This document shows positions 44,169 to 53,101 of a stretch of 64,000 bases of DNA, piece after piece. This DNA comes from Cupriavidus sp. WGlv3 (GTDB taxonomy: Bacteria; Pseudomonadota; Gammaproteobacteria; Burkholderiales; Burkholderiaceae): positions 1-64,000 of the forward strand of contig NZ_JALHRX010000015.1 in assembly GCF_023952475.1 (NCBI RefSeq), in the 5' to 3' direction. The position numbers and the translations under genes were made by a program. The first letter of the stretch is position 1. Every line of letters begins with the position of its first letter. The notes under the pieces were generated by a model. It saw nothing but the letters and a program-made list of their open reading frames with translations. It searched no databases and was not told the DNA's origin.

Positions 44169-45551
44169 TCAGTCGTCGCGCGCTGAGGGCTGCACGATGG
44201 GCTGCACGATGCGTTCCAATGCAAGCGCCGTGCCGAGCAGGGCGGCGTCGCGCATCGGCCCGTGCGACAGCATCAGCCCCACCGGCAGCTCGTCCGGCGC
44301 GTGGCAGGGCATGGACAGCGAGCAGCCGTCGAAGAAATTGAAGGCGGAGGTATTGCGCAACAGCAGGGCATTGACGCGGAAGAAGTGCGCGTCATCGGTG
44401 CGCAGCGGCCCGATCTCGGGCGCCACCATCGGCACGGTGGGGCAGACCACGGCGTCGAAGCCGGCCAGCCGGGTTTCCATGCGGGCGATCCAGTCCAGCC
44501 GCGCGCGGCCCAGGTCGATATAGTCGGCGGCGCTGATGCCGGCGCCGCGGTCGATGCGCGACGCCACGCGCGGGTCGTAGCGGTCGCGGCGGGCCGCCAG
44601 CAGGTGGCGGTGGATGGCATAGGCCTCGGCCGCGCTGAAGCCGCCGTGCGCGTTCAGCGCGGCGAGTTCGCCGAGTTCGGGCAGGTCGACATGCTCCAGC
44701 CGCACGCCGGCGGCCGACAGCCGGCCCAGCGCGCGGTCGAAGGCGCGCGCCACCACCGGATCGAGATCGTCGAGCAGCAGCTGGCGCGGGATCGCCAGCC
44801 GGGTGGCAGCGGCATCGGTCACGCGCGGCAGCACTGCGCTGTCGGCGATCACGCTGTCCACCGCGATGCAGTCGCCGACCGTGCGCGCCATGGCGCAGGC
44901 GGTGTCGAGCGTATATGACAGCGGGAAGGCCCCGGCCAGCGGCACGCGCCGCGCAGTGGGCTTGAACCCGGTGATGCCGCACAGCGCGGCCGGGATGCGG
45001 ATCGAGCCGCCGGTGTCGCTGCCGAGCGCGGCCACCGCCAGCCCCAGCGCCACCGATACCGCGGCGCCCGACGACGATCCGCCCGGGATGCGAGCGGCGC
45101 CGCCGGTATCGCCGCCGGCGGGATTGGCAGGCGTGCCGTAATGGGGATTGATGCCCACGCCCGAGAACGCGAACTCGGTCATGTTGGTGCGCCCGACCAG
45201 CGCCGCCCCGGCCGCGCGCAGCCGCGCCACCACCGGGGCGTCGGCGGCGGCCGGCGCGGCATCGGCGCGCACCAGCGAGGCGGCGCGGGTGACCTCGCCG
45301 GCCACGTCATACAGGTCCTTGACCGAGACCGGCAGGCCCGCCAGCGGATGCAGCGCCTTGCCGGCACGGCTGGCGGCATCGGCGGCGCGCGCCACCTGCG
45401 CGGCAGCCTCGAAGGTGCTGTGCAGGAACACGGCCTCGGCCGCCGGCGTGGCCGCCCGGGCCGCGGCCTGCTCGACGATCTGCGCGCGGCTGGTGGCGCC
45501 ATCGCGCAGGCGGGCGTTGAGGGTATCGAGGTCGGGAAGCATCAAGGGCAT
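44169..45551 (-). CDS. Amidase-signature-family hydrolase
   Basis: A 460-residue amidase. The Ser-cisSer-Lys triad can be placed at Lys78 (LPVSVKDLYDV), the GGSSSG loop (157-162) and Ser183 in GSDTGGSIRIP. It hydrolyses a C-N amide bond; relatives range from aliphatic to aryl and amino-acid amidases, so the substrate is open. It is 124 bp upstream of the TRAP receptor and on the same strand as DadA. Start choice (45551 or 45542) is not settled by a ribosome-binding site. Confidence 0.88.
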   Translation of the reverse strand: MPLMLPDLDTLNARLRDGATSRAQIVEQAAARAATPAAEAVFLHSTFEAAAQVARAADAASRAGKALHPLAGLPVSVKDLYDVAGEVTRAASLVRADAAPAAADAPVVARLRAAGAALVGRTNMTEFAFSGVGINPHYGTPANPAGGDTGGAARIPGGSSSGAAVSVALGLAVAALGSDTGGSIRIPAALCGITGFKPTARRVPLAGAFPLSYTLDTACAMARTVGDCIAVDSVIADSAVLPRVTDAAATRLAIPRQLLLDDLDPVVARAFDRALGRLSAAGVRLEHVDLPELGELAALNAHGGFSAAEAYAIHRHLLAARRDRYDPRVASRIDRGAGISAADYIDLGRARLDWIARMETRLAGFDAVVCPTVPMVAPEIGPLRTDDAHFFRVNALLLRNTSAFNFFDGCSLSMPCHAPDELPVGLMLSHGPMRDAALLGTALALERIVQPIVQPSARDD

Positions 45552-45693
45552 GGGTTGGCAAGTGGGTGCGGAGGCGCGTGCAGCGTGCGCTGGGGGCAGC
45601 CTGGGAACCTCAAGGGTAGCAAGAAGCCCTGCACGGTGACAGATAGGGATGGCCTCTATGTGATGGCGCGCAGGCCGCTGGTACCACCGCCGG

Positions 45694-46809
45694 CTAGGCC
45701 TGGCGCGGCAGGCGTACCTCGAACACGGTGCCGGCCTCATCTGAGCGGGCCTCGATCGAGCCTTGGTGGGCCTTGGCGATTTCGCTCGCGATATACAGCC
45801 CCAGCCCCAGGCCGGGGGCGTTCCTGTCGTGCGGATGCTCGCCCCGCCTGAGCGGGTCGAAGATCTGGCTCAGGGTCTGCGGATCGATCGGCGGCCCGCT
45901 GTTCCAGACCGCGACACGGACCTCCGCATCGTCGCCGGTCACGGCAACGCGGACCGGCGTGTCAGCGGCGCCGTACGTGACCGCATTGGTGACCAGGTTG
46001 GAAAGCAGCTGCTGCAGCCGCAGGCCGTCCCAGACGCCCTGCACGTTGCCATGGACCGCGAACTCGATGCGGTGGTCCGGGTGGGCGGCACGCAGCTGGT
46101 CCACGGCATCGCCGAACACCTGCGCCAGATTGATGTCGGTGGGAGCGACGTTGATGCCCAGGCCGAGATTGGCCCGGTTGAAGTCGCACAGGTCGTCCAG
46201 CAGTGCGTTCATGCGGGCACCGCTGCGAATCAGGCGGGCCGCGGCTTCGGACACTTTTTCGCCGGCATTGAGCGCCGCGAGGTAGCTCGCGGTGGCCTGA
46301 ATGGTCTGCAGCGGGCTGCGCATGTCGTGGCCCAGCATGCCGAGCAGCAGGTTGCGCGCCTGCTCGACCTGCGCATCGAAATAGCCGACCGATTCGGCGA
46401 CGGCCTGGTCGATGGCTTCGTTGAAGCGGATCATGTCATCGCGATCCGGCAGGTCCGGATGGCAGGCGTCGATCCACAGGCGCAGCACGCTGGCGCGCAG
46501 GGCGCGGTACTCGCCCACTATCTGGTTGACGTTGAAGCCATGGCGCGCCCGCAACAGCGCGTGCGTCTGGGCCGCGGTCTCCGGTGCATTGGCCAGTCGC
46601 GGCGCTCGTCCGAGCGACTTTTCGCGCTGGGCGTGGCGCGATTGCGGGGTCGACAGGTCCCTGGCCACGGCCTGCAGGATCTGCAGCGCGTGATCGCGCA
46701 GCGCGAGCGAGTCCATGTGTCTGGCGGCAGGCATCAGGGTGGCGGCGAACGCCTCCCACTCCGTCAGGATCCGGCTCATGTCGCGCAAGATGAAATCGGC
46801 AAGTCTCAT
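45694..46809 (-). CDS. Orphan sensor histidine kinase with RsbRD-like N-terminal domain
   Basis: A 371-residue soluble kinase with no membrane helix. The N-terminal 150 residues are helical and resemble the RsbT co-antagonist (RsbRD) type sensor (LTEWEAFAATLMPAARHMDSLALRDHALQIL). The kinase core has the H-box LGMLGHDMRSPLQTI with His161, the N-box NLVTNAVTYG and the ATP lid GLGLGLYIASEIAKAHQG. No response regulator is adjacent, so it must signal to a partner elsewhere or to a STAS/PP2C-type system. Input signal unknown. Confidence 0.9.
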   Translation of the reverse strand: MRLADFILRDMSRILTEWEAFAATLMPAARHMDSLALRDHALQILQAVARDLSTPQSRHAQREKSLGRAPRLANAPETAAQTHALLRARHGFNVNQIVGEYRALRASVLRLWIDACHPDLPDRDDMIRFNEAIDQAVAESVGYFDAQVEQARNLLLGMLGHDMRSPLQTIQATASYLAALNAGEKVSEAAARLIRSGARMNALLDDLCDFNRANLGLGINVAPTDINLAQVFGDAVDQLRAAHPDHRIEFAVHGNVQGVWDGLRLQQLLSNLVTNAVTYGAADTPVRVAVTGDDAEVRVAVWNSGPPIDPQTLSQIFDPLRRGEHPHDRNAPGLGLGLYIASEIAKAHQGSIEARSDEAGTVFEVRLPRQA

Positions 46810-46973
46810 GTTTGCTCCGGCAGGATTGGACGAACCCGTCTATGTACCTGGGTGGGAGCCATCTTACGCCGATTGCCGGCGTGTCCGAGAGAGCAGGTCC
46901 ATGGGGGCGCGCCACCGGTCACGGCACGTGCCTCGGCAGTGATCCGCGCCCAGGCCTGCAATCGCCCGCGATC

Positions 46974-47192
46974 TCAGCCTTGTGATTCATCGGCGCTGCC
47001 TGCCGCCGCGCGCAGGCGCAGGCCACCGTCGTGGCGATGGATATGCAGTTCGCCGTGCTCGCGCCGGGCCTGCGCCCATCCCGCCAGGATCGCGTCCTCG
47101 AGCGTCGGGAACCGTTGCGGCTGCGGAAAGCTTGCGGAGTCCAGCGCCCAGCCAGAGTCGACCGGTGTAACGCGAATGATTCGCGCTTGCAT
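46974..47192 (-). CDS. DUF2188 domain protein
   Basis: A 72-residue protein with the DUF2188 pattern: RVTPVDSGWALDSAS, FPTLEDAILAGWAQARREHGELHIHRHDGGLRLR. The start at 47192 has GGGAGG 5 nt upstream. A terminator-like hairpin lies 22 bp before the start, so expression may depend on read-through. No function is known. Confidence 0.78.
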   Translation of the reverse strand: MQARIIRVTPVDSGWALDSASFPQPQRFPTLEDAILAGWAQARREHGELHIHRHDGGLRLRAAAGSADESQG

Positions 47193-47213
47193 ATTGCCTC
47201 CCGGATCAGGCGC

Positions 47214-47242
47214 AAAAAAGCGCCCGCTACGTGTAGCGGGCG
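47214..47242 (-). terminator. Terminator-like hairpin just upstream of the DUF2188 start
   Basis: On the minus strand CGCCCGCTAC-AC-GTAGCGGGCG forms a perfect 10-bp stem, followed at 47214-47219 by six U. Just before it is a second foldable element, CGGTC...GACCG enclosing GGATG/CATCC. Placed between a 150-nt leader and the DUF2188 ribosome-binding site, it can either end the upstream cassette transcript or act as an attenuator. Confidence 0.7.
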
Positions 47243-47392
47243 GTCGAAGCCGGATGGGTGAACGCATCCGACCGTTCGATATTGCGCGCCGTGGTCGCCA
47301 TAGCATATCCCTACTCAAGAGGTAGCGTGGCAGAAATGCATCACGTGTTGATGCTTCGGGGTGGTGCGAACACCAGGCGGCACGGCCTGGCG

Positions 47393-47689
47393 TCAGGCCG
47401 GTTCCGCGCTGGCCGGTTCCGCACGGTAGGCCGACCAGTAATAGTGGCTGTGCCGGTTATGGCGCGCGAGCTTCTTCACGACAAAGAGCCGGACCGTGCC
47501 GAGATGGCCGGCTTCGACCAGCACCTCATGGTGATTGGGCGCGTCCGCCGTGGCGCGCGGCAGGGTCTGCAGCGCGGCGGCGACATGGTGGCCCTGCACC
47601 TGCGCCAGTATGCCGTTCGCCCCCGGCACCGGATATTCGGGTGTTGCCGCGGGCAGGTGGCAGCTTGCCGCCCGTTTGCTGTTGCCCAT
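47393..47689 (-). CDS. Hypothetical protein, second gene of a LexA-box cassette
   Basis: A 98-residue protein I cannot assign. The N-terminal half is hydrophobic and flexible; the C-terminal half is basic and aromatic (VRLFVVKKLARHNRHSHYYWSAYRAEPA), with a cluster of His and Tyr that could bind nucleic acid or metal. The ATG at 47689 lies 2 bp after the stop of the zinc-ribbon gene, so translation is coupled. The end encodes a tandem AEPASAEPA. Confidence 0.72.
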   Translation of the reverse strand: MGNSKRAASCHLPAATPEYPVPGANGILAQVQGHHVAAALQTLPRATADAPNHHEVLVEAGHLGTVRLFVVKKLARHNRHSHYYWSAYRAEPASAEPA

Positions 47690-47691
47690 GC

Positions 47692-47940
47692 CTACCCCCG
47701 CCCCGGCACGATGCGCACGCCGTCCCGGCAGACCTCGATCTGGGGCTGGTGGCCATAGGCGCGCAGCAGCCGCACATCGCTCCTGGCCGAAGCCGGAATG
47801 TCCTGGCGGCAGGCCAGGGCGCCGCGGCTGATGTGATAGGCGCCGCAGCCGGGGCAGAGGTAGAGGTAGCCGCGCGGCGCGGCGCGCGTGCGCTCGGCAG
47901 CAGCGCCGCAAAGGGGGCAGTTTGCAGGTTCGGGCGACAT
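47692..47940 (-). CDS. Small zinc-ribbon protein, first gene of a LexA-box cassette
   Basis: An 82-residue protein with two CxxC knuckles, CPLC (8-11) and CPGC (29-32), 17 residues apart, as in zinc-ribbon or rubredoxin-like domains. The remaining 50 residues are basic and include RSDVRLLRAYGHQPQIEVCRDGVRIV. The LexA-like box overlaps the promoter 15 nt upstream of the ATG. No clear ribosome-binding site is visible. Function unknown; zinc ribbons of this size often touch DNA, RNA or another protein. Confidence 0.8.
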   Translation of the reverse strand: MSPEPANCPLCGAAAERTRAAPRGYLYLCPGCGAYHISRGALACRQDIPASARSDVRLLRAYGHQPQIEVCRDGVRIVPGRG

Positions 47941-47954
47941 GGGGGCTCGGATCG

Positions 47955-47976
47955 ATACTGTATGAATATACAGTAT
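47955..47976 (-). promoter_or_regulatory. LexA-type SOS box
   Basis: ATACTGTATGAATATACAGTAT matches the CTGT-N8-ACAG consensus exactly and is palindromic at 18 of 22 positions. On the minus strand a -10-like TATACT (47972-47977) overlaps it, with TTCCCA as a possible -35 at 47994-47999, so LexA would block transcription of the 47393-47940 cassette. The divergent MarR-like gene starts 212 bp away and is probably not its target. Confidence 0.85.
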
Positions 47977-48187
47977 AGCGTCTCCGGCTGGTCTGGGAAG
48001 AGTCCGAAACGCGGTGACGCCTGTCCGGCTACCCAGCCCCGGGCGGGCCGCCCGAAATGTCGTTTTATTCGTGGTAATTCACCGATAAACTGTCAGGCCA
48101 AAGGCGCGCGCCCGCGGGGTCGATCCAGCGAAATCTGGTACCCCGAACGCCGCCAATGCCGTCCTCCATCGAAAGGAATCGTCCCCC

Positions 48188-48787
48188 ATGTCACGCAAGC
48201 CAGCCGAAAGCGCACCCGCCGCCGGAGACGCCGCGGTCGCCGATACCCCTGCCGGCAGGCCAGCCACCGCACTGTCGCGCGCCGCCGGCGCCAGTATCGT
48301 GTCGTCGTCCCATCTGGTGTCGGTGCGCAGTCCCGAGTTGTCGGAATTCGAATTCGGTCTGAACACCGCCTACAACGCCTACAGCCGCTGGGTGGTGCGC
48401 TGCATGGGCGCGGCCGGCGTGCGCGACCTGACCTTCCTCGACGTGCTGGTGCTGCACCATGTCAACCACCGTGGCCGGTCCAAGCGGCTGGCCGACATCT
48501 GCTTCGTGCTCAACGTGGAAGACACTCACCTGGTCACCTACGCGCTGAAGAAATTGCAAGGACTGGGGCTGGTGAGCGGGGAGCGGGTAGGCAAGGAGGC
48601 GACGTACTCGACCACCGAGGCTGGCGCCGAGGCGTGTTCGCGCTACCGCGAGATCCGCGAGCAATGCCTGACCAGCAATTTCACCGCGGGCAGCGAAGAG
48701 AATGCCGAGATCGGCGAACTGGCCCGGCTGATGCGGGTATTGACCGGCTTGTACGAGCAGGCGGCGCGGTCGGCGACGTCACTCTGA
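48188..48787 (+). CDS. Winged-helix DNA-binding protein (MarR-like)
   Basis: A 199-residue protein. A low-complexity Ala/Pro-rich N-terminus (1-40) leads to a winged-helix domain (about 50-170) with the recognition region RLADICFVLNVEDTHLVTYALKKLQGLGLV and a wing VGKEATYSTTEAG. It looks like a MarR-family regulator of the PadR/HTH_27 type. Ligand and targets unknown. It precedes purL on the same strand by 190 bp, without an obvious shared role. Confidence 0.8.
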   Translation: MSRKPAESAPAAGDAAVADTPAGRPATALSRAAGASIVSSSHLVSVRSPELSEFEFGLNTAYNAYSRWVVRCMGAAGVRDLTFLDVLVLHHVNHRGRSKRLADICFVLNVEDTHLVTYALKKLQGLGLVSGERVGKEATYSTTEAGAEACSRYREIREQCLTSNFTAGSEENAEIGELARLMRVLTGLYEQAARSATSL

Positions 48788-48977
48788 GCCGTTCATTGCG
48801 TGCAAGTGATGCATAAGCATTATCACGATCCGTGCTGACACAGCGCGGCCGTGATGTCGCAGTGCAAAAAGCGGGGCCCGGCAAGGTACAATAGCGGTTT
48901 CCCGCGAGCCGGCACCCCATGCAGCGGTGCCGGCCAAGCTGCAGCCCCTACCTCACCGCCTCCCGACCGCTACGATC

Positions 48978-51900
48978 ATGGCGCATTTCTCGTGCTTCCC
49001 CGGCGCTTTGGCGCTTTCCGCCTTCCGTCAGCAACGCCTGCTCACCGCTCTCCGGCAAATCGACGCCGATATCGAGTCGGTGCACGGCCAGTTCCTGCAT
49101 TTCGTCGATGCGCAGACGCCGCTGTCGGCCGACGACCACTCGCGCGTGGCGGCGCTGCTGACCTATGGCGCACCGTTCGCCGAGCAGCCCGAGGGCGACC
49201 GCTTCGTGGTGATCCCGCGCTTCGGCACGATCTCGCCGTGGGCCAGCAAGGCCACCGATATCGCCCACAACTGCGGCCTCGCGCATATCCACCGCATCGA
49301 GCGCGGCATCGAGATCACCGTCGTTTGCAAGAAGGGCCTGCTGCGCGGCCGCAAGTCGCTGGACGCGGACACCCGCGCCGCGGTCGCCGCGCATCTGTAC
49401 GACCGCATGACCGAGACCGTGGTCGCCTCGCGTGACGATGCCGCCGGCCTGTTCCAGGAACTGCCGGCCAAGCCGCTGCGCTTTATCGACATCTCCGCGG
49501 GCCGCAGCGCGCTGGCCGCGGCCAACGTCGAGATGGGCCTGGCCCTGTCCGAGGACGAGATCGACTACCTGGTCGACGCCTACGCGAAGCTGGAGCGCAA
49601 TCCGACCGACGTCGAGCTGATGATGTTCGCGCAGGCCAACAGCGAGCATTGCCGCCACAAGATCTTCAACGCCACCTGGACCATCGACGGCGTGCAGCAG
49701 GACAAGTCGCTGTTCGCGATGATCCGCAACACGCACCAGCTCAATCCGCAGGGCTCGATCGTGGCCTACTCGGACAACTCGGCGGTGATGGAAGGCGACG
49801 TGGCAGAGCGCTGGTTCCCGCGCGGCGATGACCACAAGTACGGCCGCCACGAAGCGCTGACGCACACGCTGATGAAGGTCGAGACGCACAACCACCCGAC
49901 CGCGATCTCGCCGTTCCCGGGCGCTTCCACCGGCGCCGGCGGCGAAATCCGCGACGAGGGCGCGACCGGCCGCGGCGCCAAGCCCAAGGCCGGCCTGACC
50001 GGCTTCACGGTGTCCAACCTGATGCTGCCCGATGCCGTCGAATCGTGGGAAAACGATCGCGATGCGGCCCAGCCGGTGGCGCACCGCAACCCCGACGACA
50101 AGCCCGGCGTGACCGGCAAGCCGGACCGCATCGCCTCGCCGCTGCAGATCATGATCGACGGCCCGCTCGGCGGCGCCGCGTTCAACAACGAATTCGGCCG
50201 CGCCAACCTGGGCGGCTACTTCCGCGTCTACGAGCAGAACGTCGGCGGCACCGTGCGCGGCTACCACAAGCCGATCATGATCGCGGGCGGCATCGGCAAT
50301 ATCGACGCCGCGCACACGCACAAGAACCCGCTGCCGGCCGGCACGCTGCTGATCCAGCTGGGCGGCCCGGGCATGCGCATCGGCATGGGCGGTGGCGCCG
50401 CCAGCTCGATGGCGACCGGCACCAATACCGCTGACCTGGACTTCGACTCGGTCCAGCGCGGCAACCCGGAAATGGAGCGCCGCGCGCAGGAAGTGATCAA
50501 CGCCTGTTGGCAGCTCGGCGACGCCAACCCGATCCTGTCGATCCACGACGTCGGCGCGGGCGGCATCTCCAACGCCTTCCCGGAACTGGTCGACGGCGCC
50601 GACCGTGGCGCGCGCTTCGACCTGCGCCAGGTGCACCTGGAAGAGTCCGGCCTGTCGCCGGCGGAGATCTGGTGCAACGAGTCGCAGGAGCGCTATGTGC
50701 TGGCGATCGCGCCGGACAGCTTCCCGCAATTCCAGGCCATGTGCGAGCGCGAGCGTTCGCCCTTTGCCGTGGTCGGCATCGCCACCGAAGCGAAGCAGCT
50801 GCAGCTGGTCGACGCCAGCGTCGACGCCGCGCTCAAGGAACACTACGCGGTCAATATGCCGATGGACGTGTTGCTGGGCAAGCCGCCGCGCATGCACCGC
50901 GACGTCAAGCGCGTCGAGCAGCCGCTGCCGGCGGTGGACGTGACCGGCATCAGCCTGGAGCAGGCCGTGCGCGACGTGCTGCGTCATCCGACCGTGGCCA
51001 GCAAGTCGTTCCTGATCTCGATCGGCGACCGTACCGTGGGCGGCATGAACGCACGCGACCAGATGGTCGGTCCGTGGCAGGTCCCGGTGGCCGACGTGGC
51101 CGTGACCACGCTGGACTACAAGGGCAATGCGGGCGAGGCGATGACCATGGGCGAGCGCACGCCGCTGGCCGTGATCGATGCCCCGGCTTCCGGCCGCATG
51201 GCGATCGGCGAGGCGCTGACCAACCTGGCCGCCGCGCCGGTCAAGGACCTGGGCAAGGTCAAGCTGTCGGCCAACTGGATGGCCGCCTGCGGCGTGGAAG
51301 GTGAAGACGCGAAGCTGTACGACACCGTGCATGCCGTCGGCATGGAGTTGTGCCCGGCGCTGGGCATCAGCATTCCGGTGGGCAAGGATTCGCTGTCGAT
51401 GCGCACCAAGTGGCAGGACGAGGGCGTCGACAAGGAAGTGGTGGCGCCCGTGTCGCTGATCATCTCGGCCTTTGCCGCGGTCGACGACGTCAACCGCACG
51501 CTGACGCCGCAGCTGCGCACCGACGCCGGCGACAGCGTGCTGATCGCCGTGGACCTGGGCCGCGGCAAGAACCGCATGGCCGGCAGCATCCTGGCGCAGG
51601 TCACGCAGCAGGTCGGCGACAGCGCCCCCGACGTCGACAATGCGGAAGACCTGAAGAACTTCTTCAACGTGATCCAGCGCCTGAACTGCGAGGGCAAGCT
51701 GCTGGCCTACCACGACCGTTCCGATGGCGGCTTCCTGGCGGCGCTGGCCGAAATGGCCTTTGCCGGCCATTGCGGCATCTCGCTCAACGTCGACATGCTG
51801 GCGCTCGATCCGCAGCAGGAGCAGGACTACGGCGATGCCAAGAACTGGGCCCAGCAGATCGCCGAGCGCCGCAACGACCAGACCCTGCGCGCGCTGTTCT

Positions 51901-53024
51901 CGGAAGAACTGGGCGCGGTGGTGCAGGTGCGCATGGAAGACCGCGACGCGGTCTTCGCGGTGCTGCGCGAGGCCGGCCTGTCGGCATGCAGCCACGTGGT
52001 GGGCAAGCCCAACACCACCGACCAGGTCGAGATCTACCGCGACGCGAAGAAGGTGTTCGGCGCCTCGCGCACCGACCTGCAGCGCAACTGGAGCGAAGTC
52101 AGCTGGCGCATCGCGCGCCTGCGCGACAACCCGGCCTGCGCCGACAGCGAATACGACCGCCTGCTCGACGCCGCCGACCCCGGCATCAGCCCGGTGCTGA
52201 CGTTCGATCCGGCCGAAGACATCGCCGCGCCGTTCATTGCCACCGGCGCGCGTCCGCGCGTGGCGATCCTGCGCGAGCAGGGCGTCAATTCGCAGATCGA
52301 GATGGCGTACAGCATGGACCGCGCCGGCTTCGACACGCACGACGTGCATATGAGCGACCTGATCGCCGGCCGCGCCAACCTGGCCGACTTCACCGGCTTC
52401 GTCGCCTGCGGCGGCTTCAGCTACGGCGACGTGCTGGGCGCGGGCGAGGGCTGGGCCAAGACCATCCTGTTCAACGCGCAGATGGCCGAGCAGTTCGCCG
52501 CCTTCTTCAACCGCCAGGACACCTTCGCGCTGGGCGTGTGCAACGGCTGCCAGATGATGAGCAACCTGGCCCCGATCATTCCGGGCGCCGGTGCGTGGCC
52601 GCAGTTCACGCGCAACCAGTCGGAGCAGTACGAGGCGCGCTATGTCACGGTCGAGGTGCAGTCGTCGCCGTCGATCTTCTTCGCCGGCATGGAAGGCAGC
52701 CGCGTTCCCATCGTGGTCGCGCACGGCGAAGGGTTTGCCGACTTCTCGCAGCAAGGCAATATCGACCAGGCCCACGTGGCGCTGCGCTTTGTCGACAACT
52801 ACGGCGCGGTCACGCAGACCTATCCGCTCAACCCGAACGGCTCGCCGGACGGCATCACCTCGGTGACCACCGTCGACGGCCGCTTCACCGTGCTGATGCC
52901 GCACCCCGAGCGCGTATTCCGCGCCGCGACCATGAGCTGGGCGCCGGACGCTTGGAAGCAGATCGCCGACGGCGGCAGCCCGTGGATGCGGATGTTCCGG
53001 AATGCGAGGAAGTGGGTGGGGTAA
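48978..53024 (+). CDS. purL: Phosphoribosylformylglycinamidine synthase (FGAM synthetase)
   Basis: The 1348-residue single-chain PurL of Gram-negative bacteria, step four of purine synthesis: FGAR plus glutamine and ATP give FGAM. The N-terminal domain (1-140), linker, FGAM synthase core (PFPGASTGAGGEIRDEGATGRG) and C-terminal glutaminase (about 1080-1348) are all present. The glutaminase nucleophile Cys1188 is in LGVCNGCQMMSNL, and the His in MPHPERVF. Start at 48978 (MAHFSCFPGALALS) matches the family; the open frame begins at 48927. A weak -10 TACAAT (48887-48892) is upstream; a strong terminator follows. Confidence 0.98.
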   Translation: MAHFSCFPGALALSAFRQQRLLTALRQIDADIESVHGQFLHFVDAQTPLSADDHSRVAALLTYGAPFAEQPEGDRFVVIPRFGTISPWASKATDIAHNCGLAHIHRIERGIEITVVCKKGLLRGRKSLDADTRAAVAAHLYDRMTETVVASRDDAAGLFQELPAKPLRFIDISAGRSALAAANVEMGLALSEDEIDYLVDAYAKLERNPTDVELMMFAQANSEHCRHKIFNATWTIDGVQQDKSLFAMIRNTHQLNPQGSIVAYSDNSAVMEGDVAERWFPRGDDHKYGRHEALTHTLMKVETHNHPTAISPFPGASTGAGGEIRDEGATGRGAKPKAGLTGFTVSNLMLPDAVESWENDRDAAQPVAHRNPDDKPGVTGKPDRIASPLQIMIDGPLGGAAFNNEFGRANLGGYFRVYEQNVGGTVRGYHKPIMIAGGIGNIDAAHTHKNPLPAGTLLIQLGGPGMRIGMGGGAASSMATGTNTADLDFDSVQRGNPEMERRAQEVINACWQLGDANPILSIHDVGAGGISNAFPELVDGADRGARFDLRQVHLEESGLSPAEIWCNESQERYVLAIAPDSFPQFQAMCERERSPFAVVGIATEAKQLQLVDASVDAALKEHYAVNMPMDVLLGKPPRMHRDVKRVEQPLPAVDVTGISLEQAVRDVLRHPTVASKSFLISIGDRTVGGMNARDQMVGPWQVPVADVAVTTLDYKGNAGEAMTMGERTPLAVIDAPASGRMAIGEALTNLAAAPVKDLGKVKLSANWMAACGVEGEDAKLYDTVHAVGMELCPALGISIPVGKDSLSMRTKWQDEGVDKEVVAPVSLIISAFAAVDDVNRTLTPQLRTDAGDSVLIAVDLGRGKNRMAGSILAQVTQQVGDSAPDVDNAEDLKNFFNVIQRLNCEGKLLAYHDRSDGGFLAALAEMAFAGHCGISLNVDMLALDPQQEQDYGDAKNWAQQIAERRNDQTLRALFSEELGAVVQVRMEDRDAVFAVLREAGLSACSHVVGKPNTTDQVEIYRDAKKVFGASRTDLQRNWSEVSWRIARLRDNPACADSEYDRLLDAADPGISPVLTFDPAEDIAAPFIATGARPRVAILREQGVNSQIEMAYSMDRAGFDTHDVHMSDLIAGRANLADFTGFVACGGFSYGDVLGAGEGWAKTILFNAQMAEQFAAFFNRQDTFALGVCNGCQMMSNLAPIIPGAGAWPQFTRNQSEQYEARYVTVEVQSSPSIFFAGMEGSRVPIVVAHGEGFADFSQQGNIDQAHVALRFVDNYGAVTQTYPLNPNGSPDGITSVTTVDGRFTVLMPHPERVFRAATMSWAPDAWKQIADGGSPWMRMFRNARKWVG

Positions 53025-53063
53025 GGCTCACCGGCGCCCGCGCGCAGGGTAGTGCAGTCAGAA

Positions 53064-53093
53064 AGCCACCGGCGGTGCCGGTGGCTTTTTTTT
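53064..53093 (+). terminator. Rho-independent terminator after purL
   Basis: AGCCACCGGC-GGT-GCCGGTGGCT is a perfect 10-bp stem with triloop, followed by eight T. Confidence 0.93.
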
Positions 53094-53101
53094 GCGCGGC
53101 G

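Noticed and set aside
48806..48826. GTGAT-N11-ATCAC inverted repeat upstream of purL
   Set aside because: Short arms; no purine-repressor consensus could be matched, so it was not annotated.
48948..52904. A 1318-codon open frame on the minus strand opposite purL
   Set aside because: High GC and third-position bias suppress stop codons in antisense frames. The composition is Arg/Ala/His-heavy without any recognisable domain, and purL fully explains the stretch.
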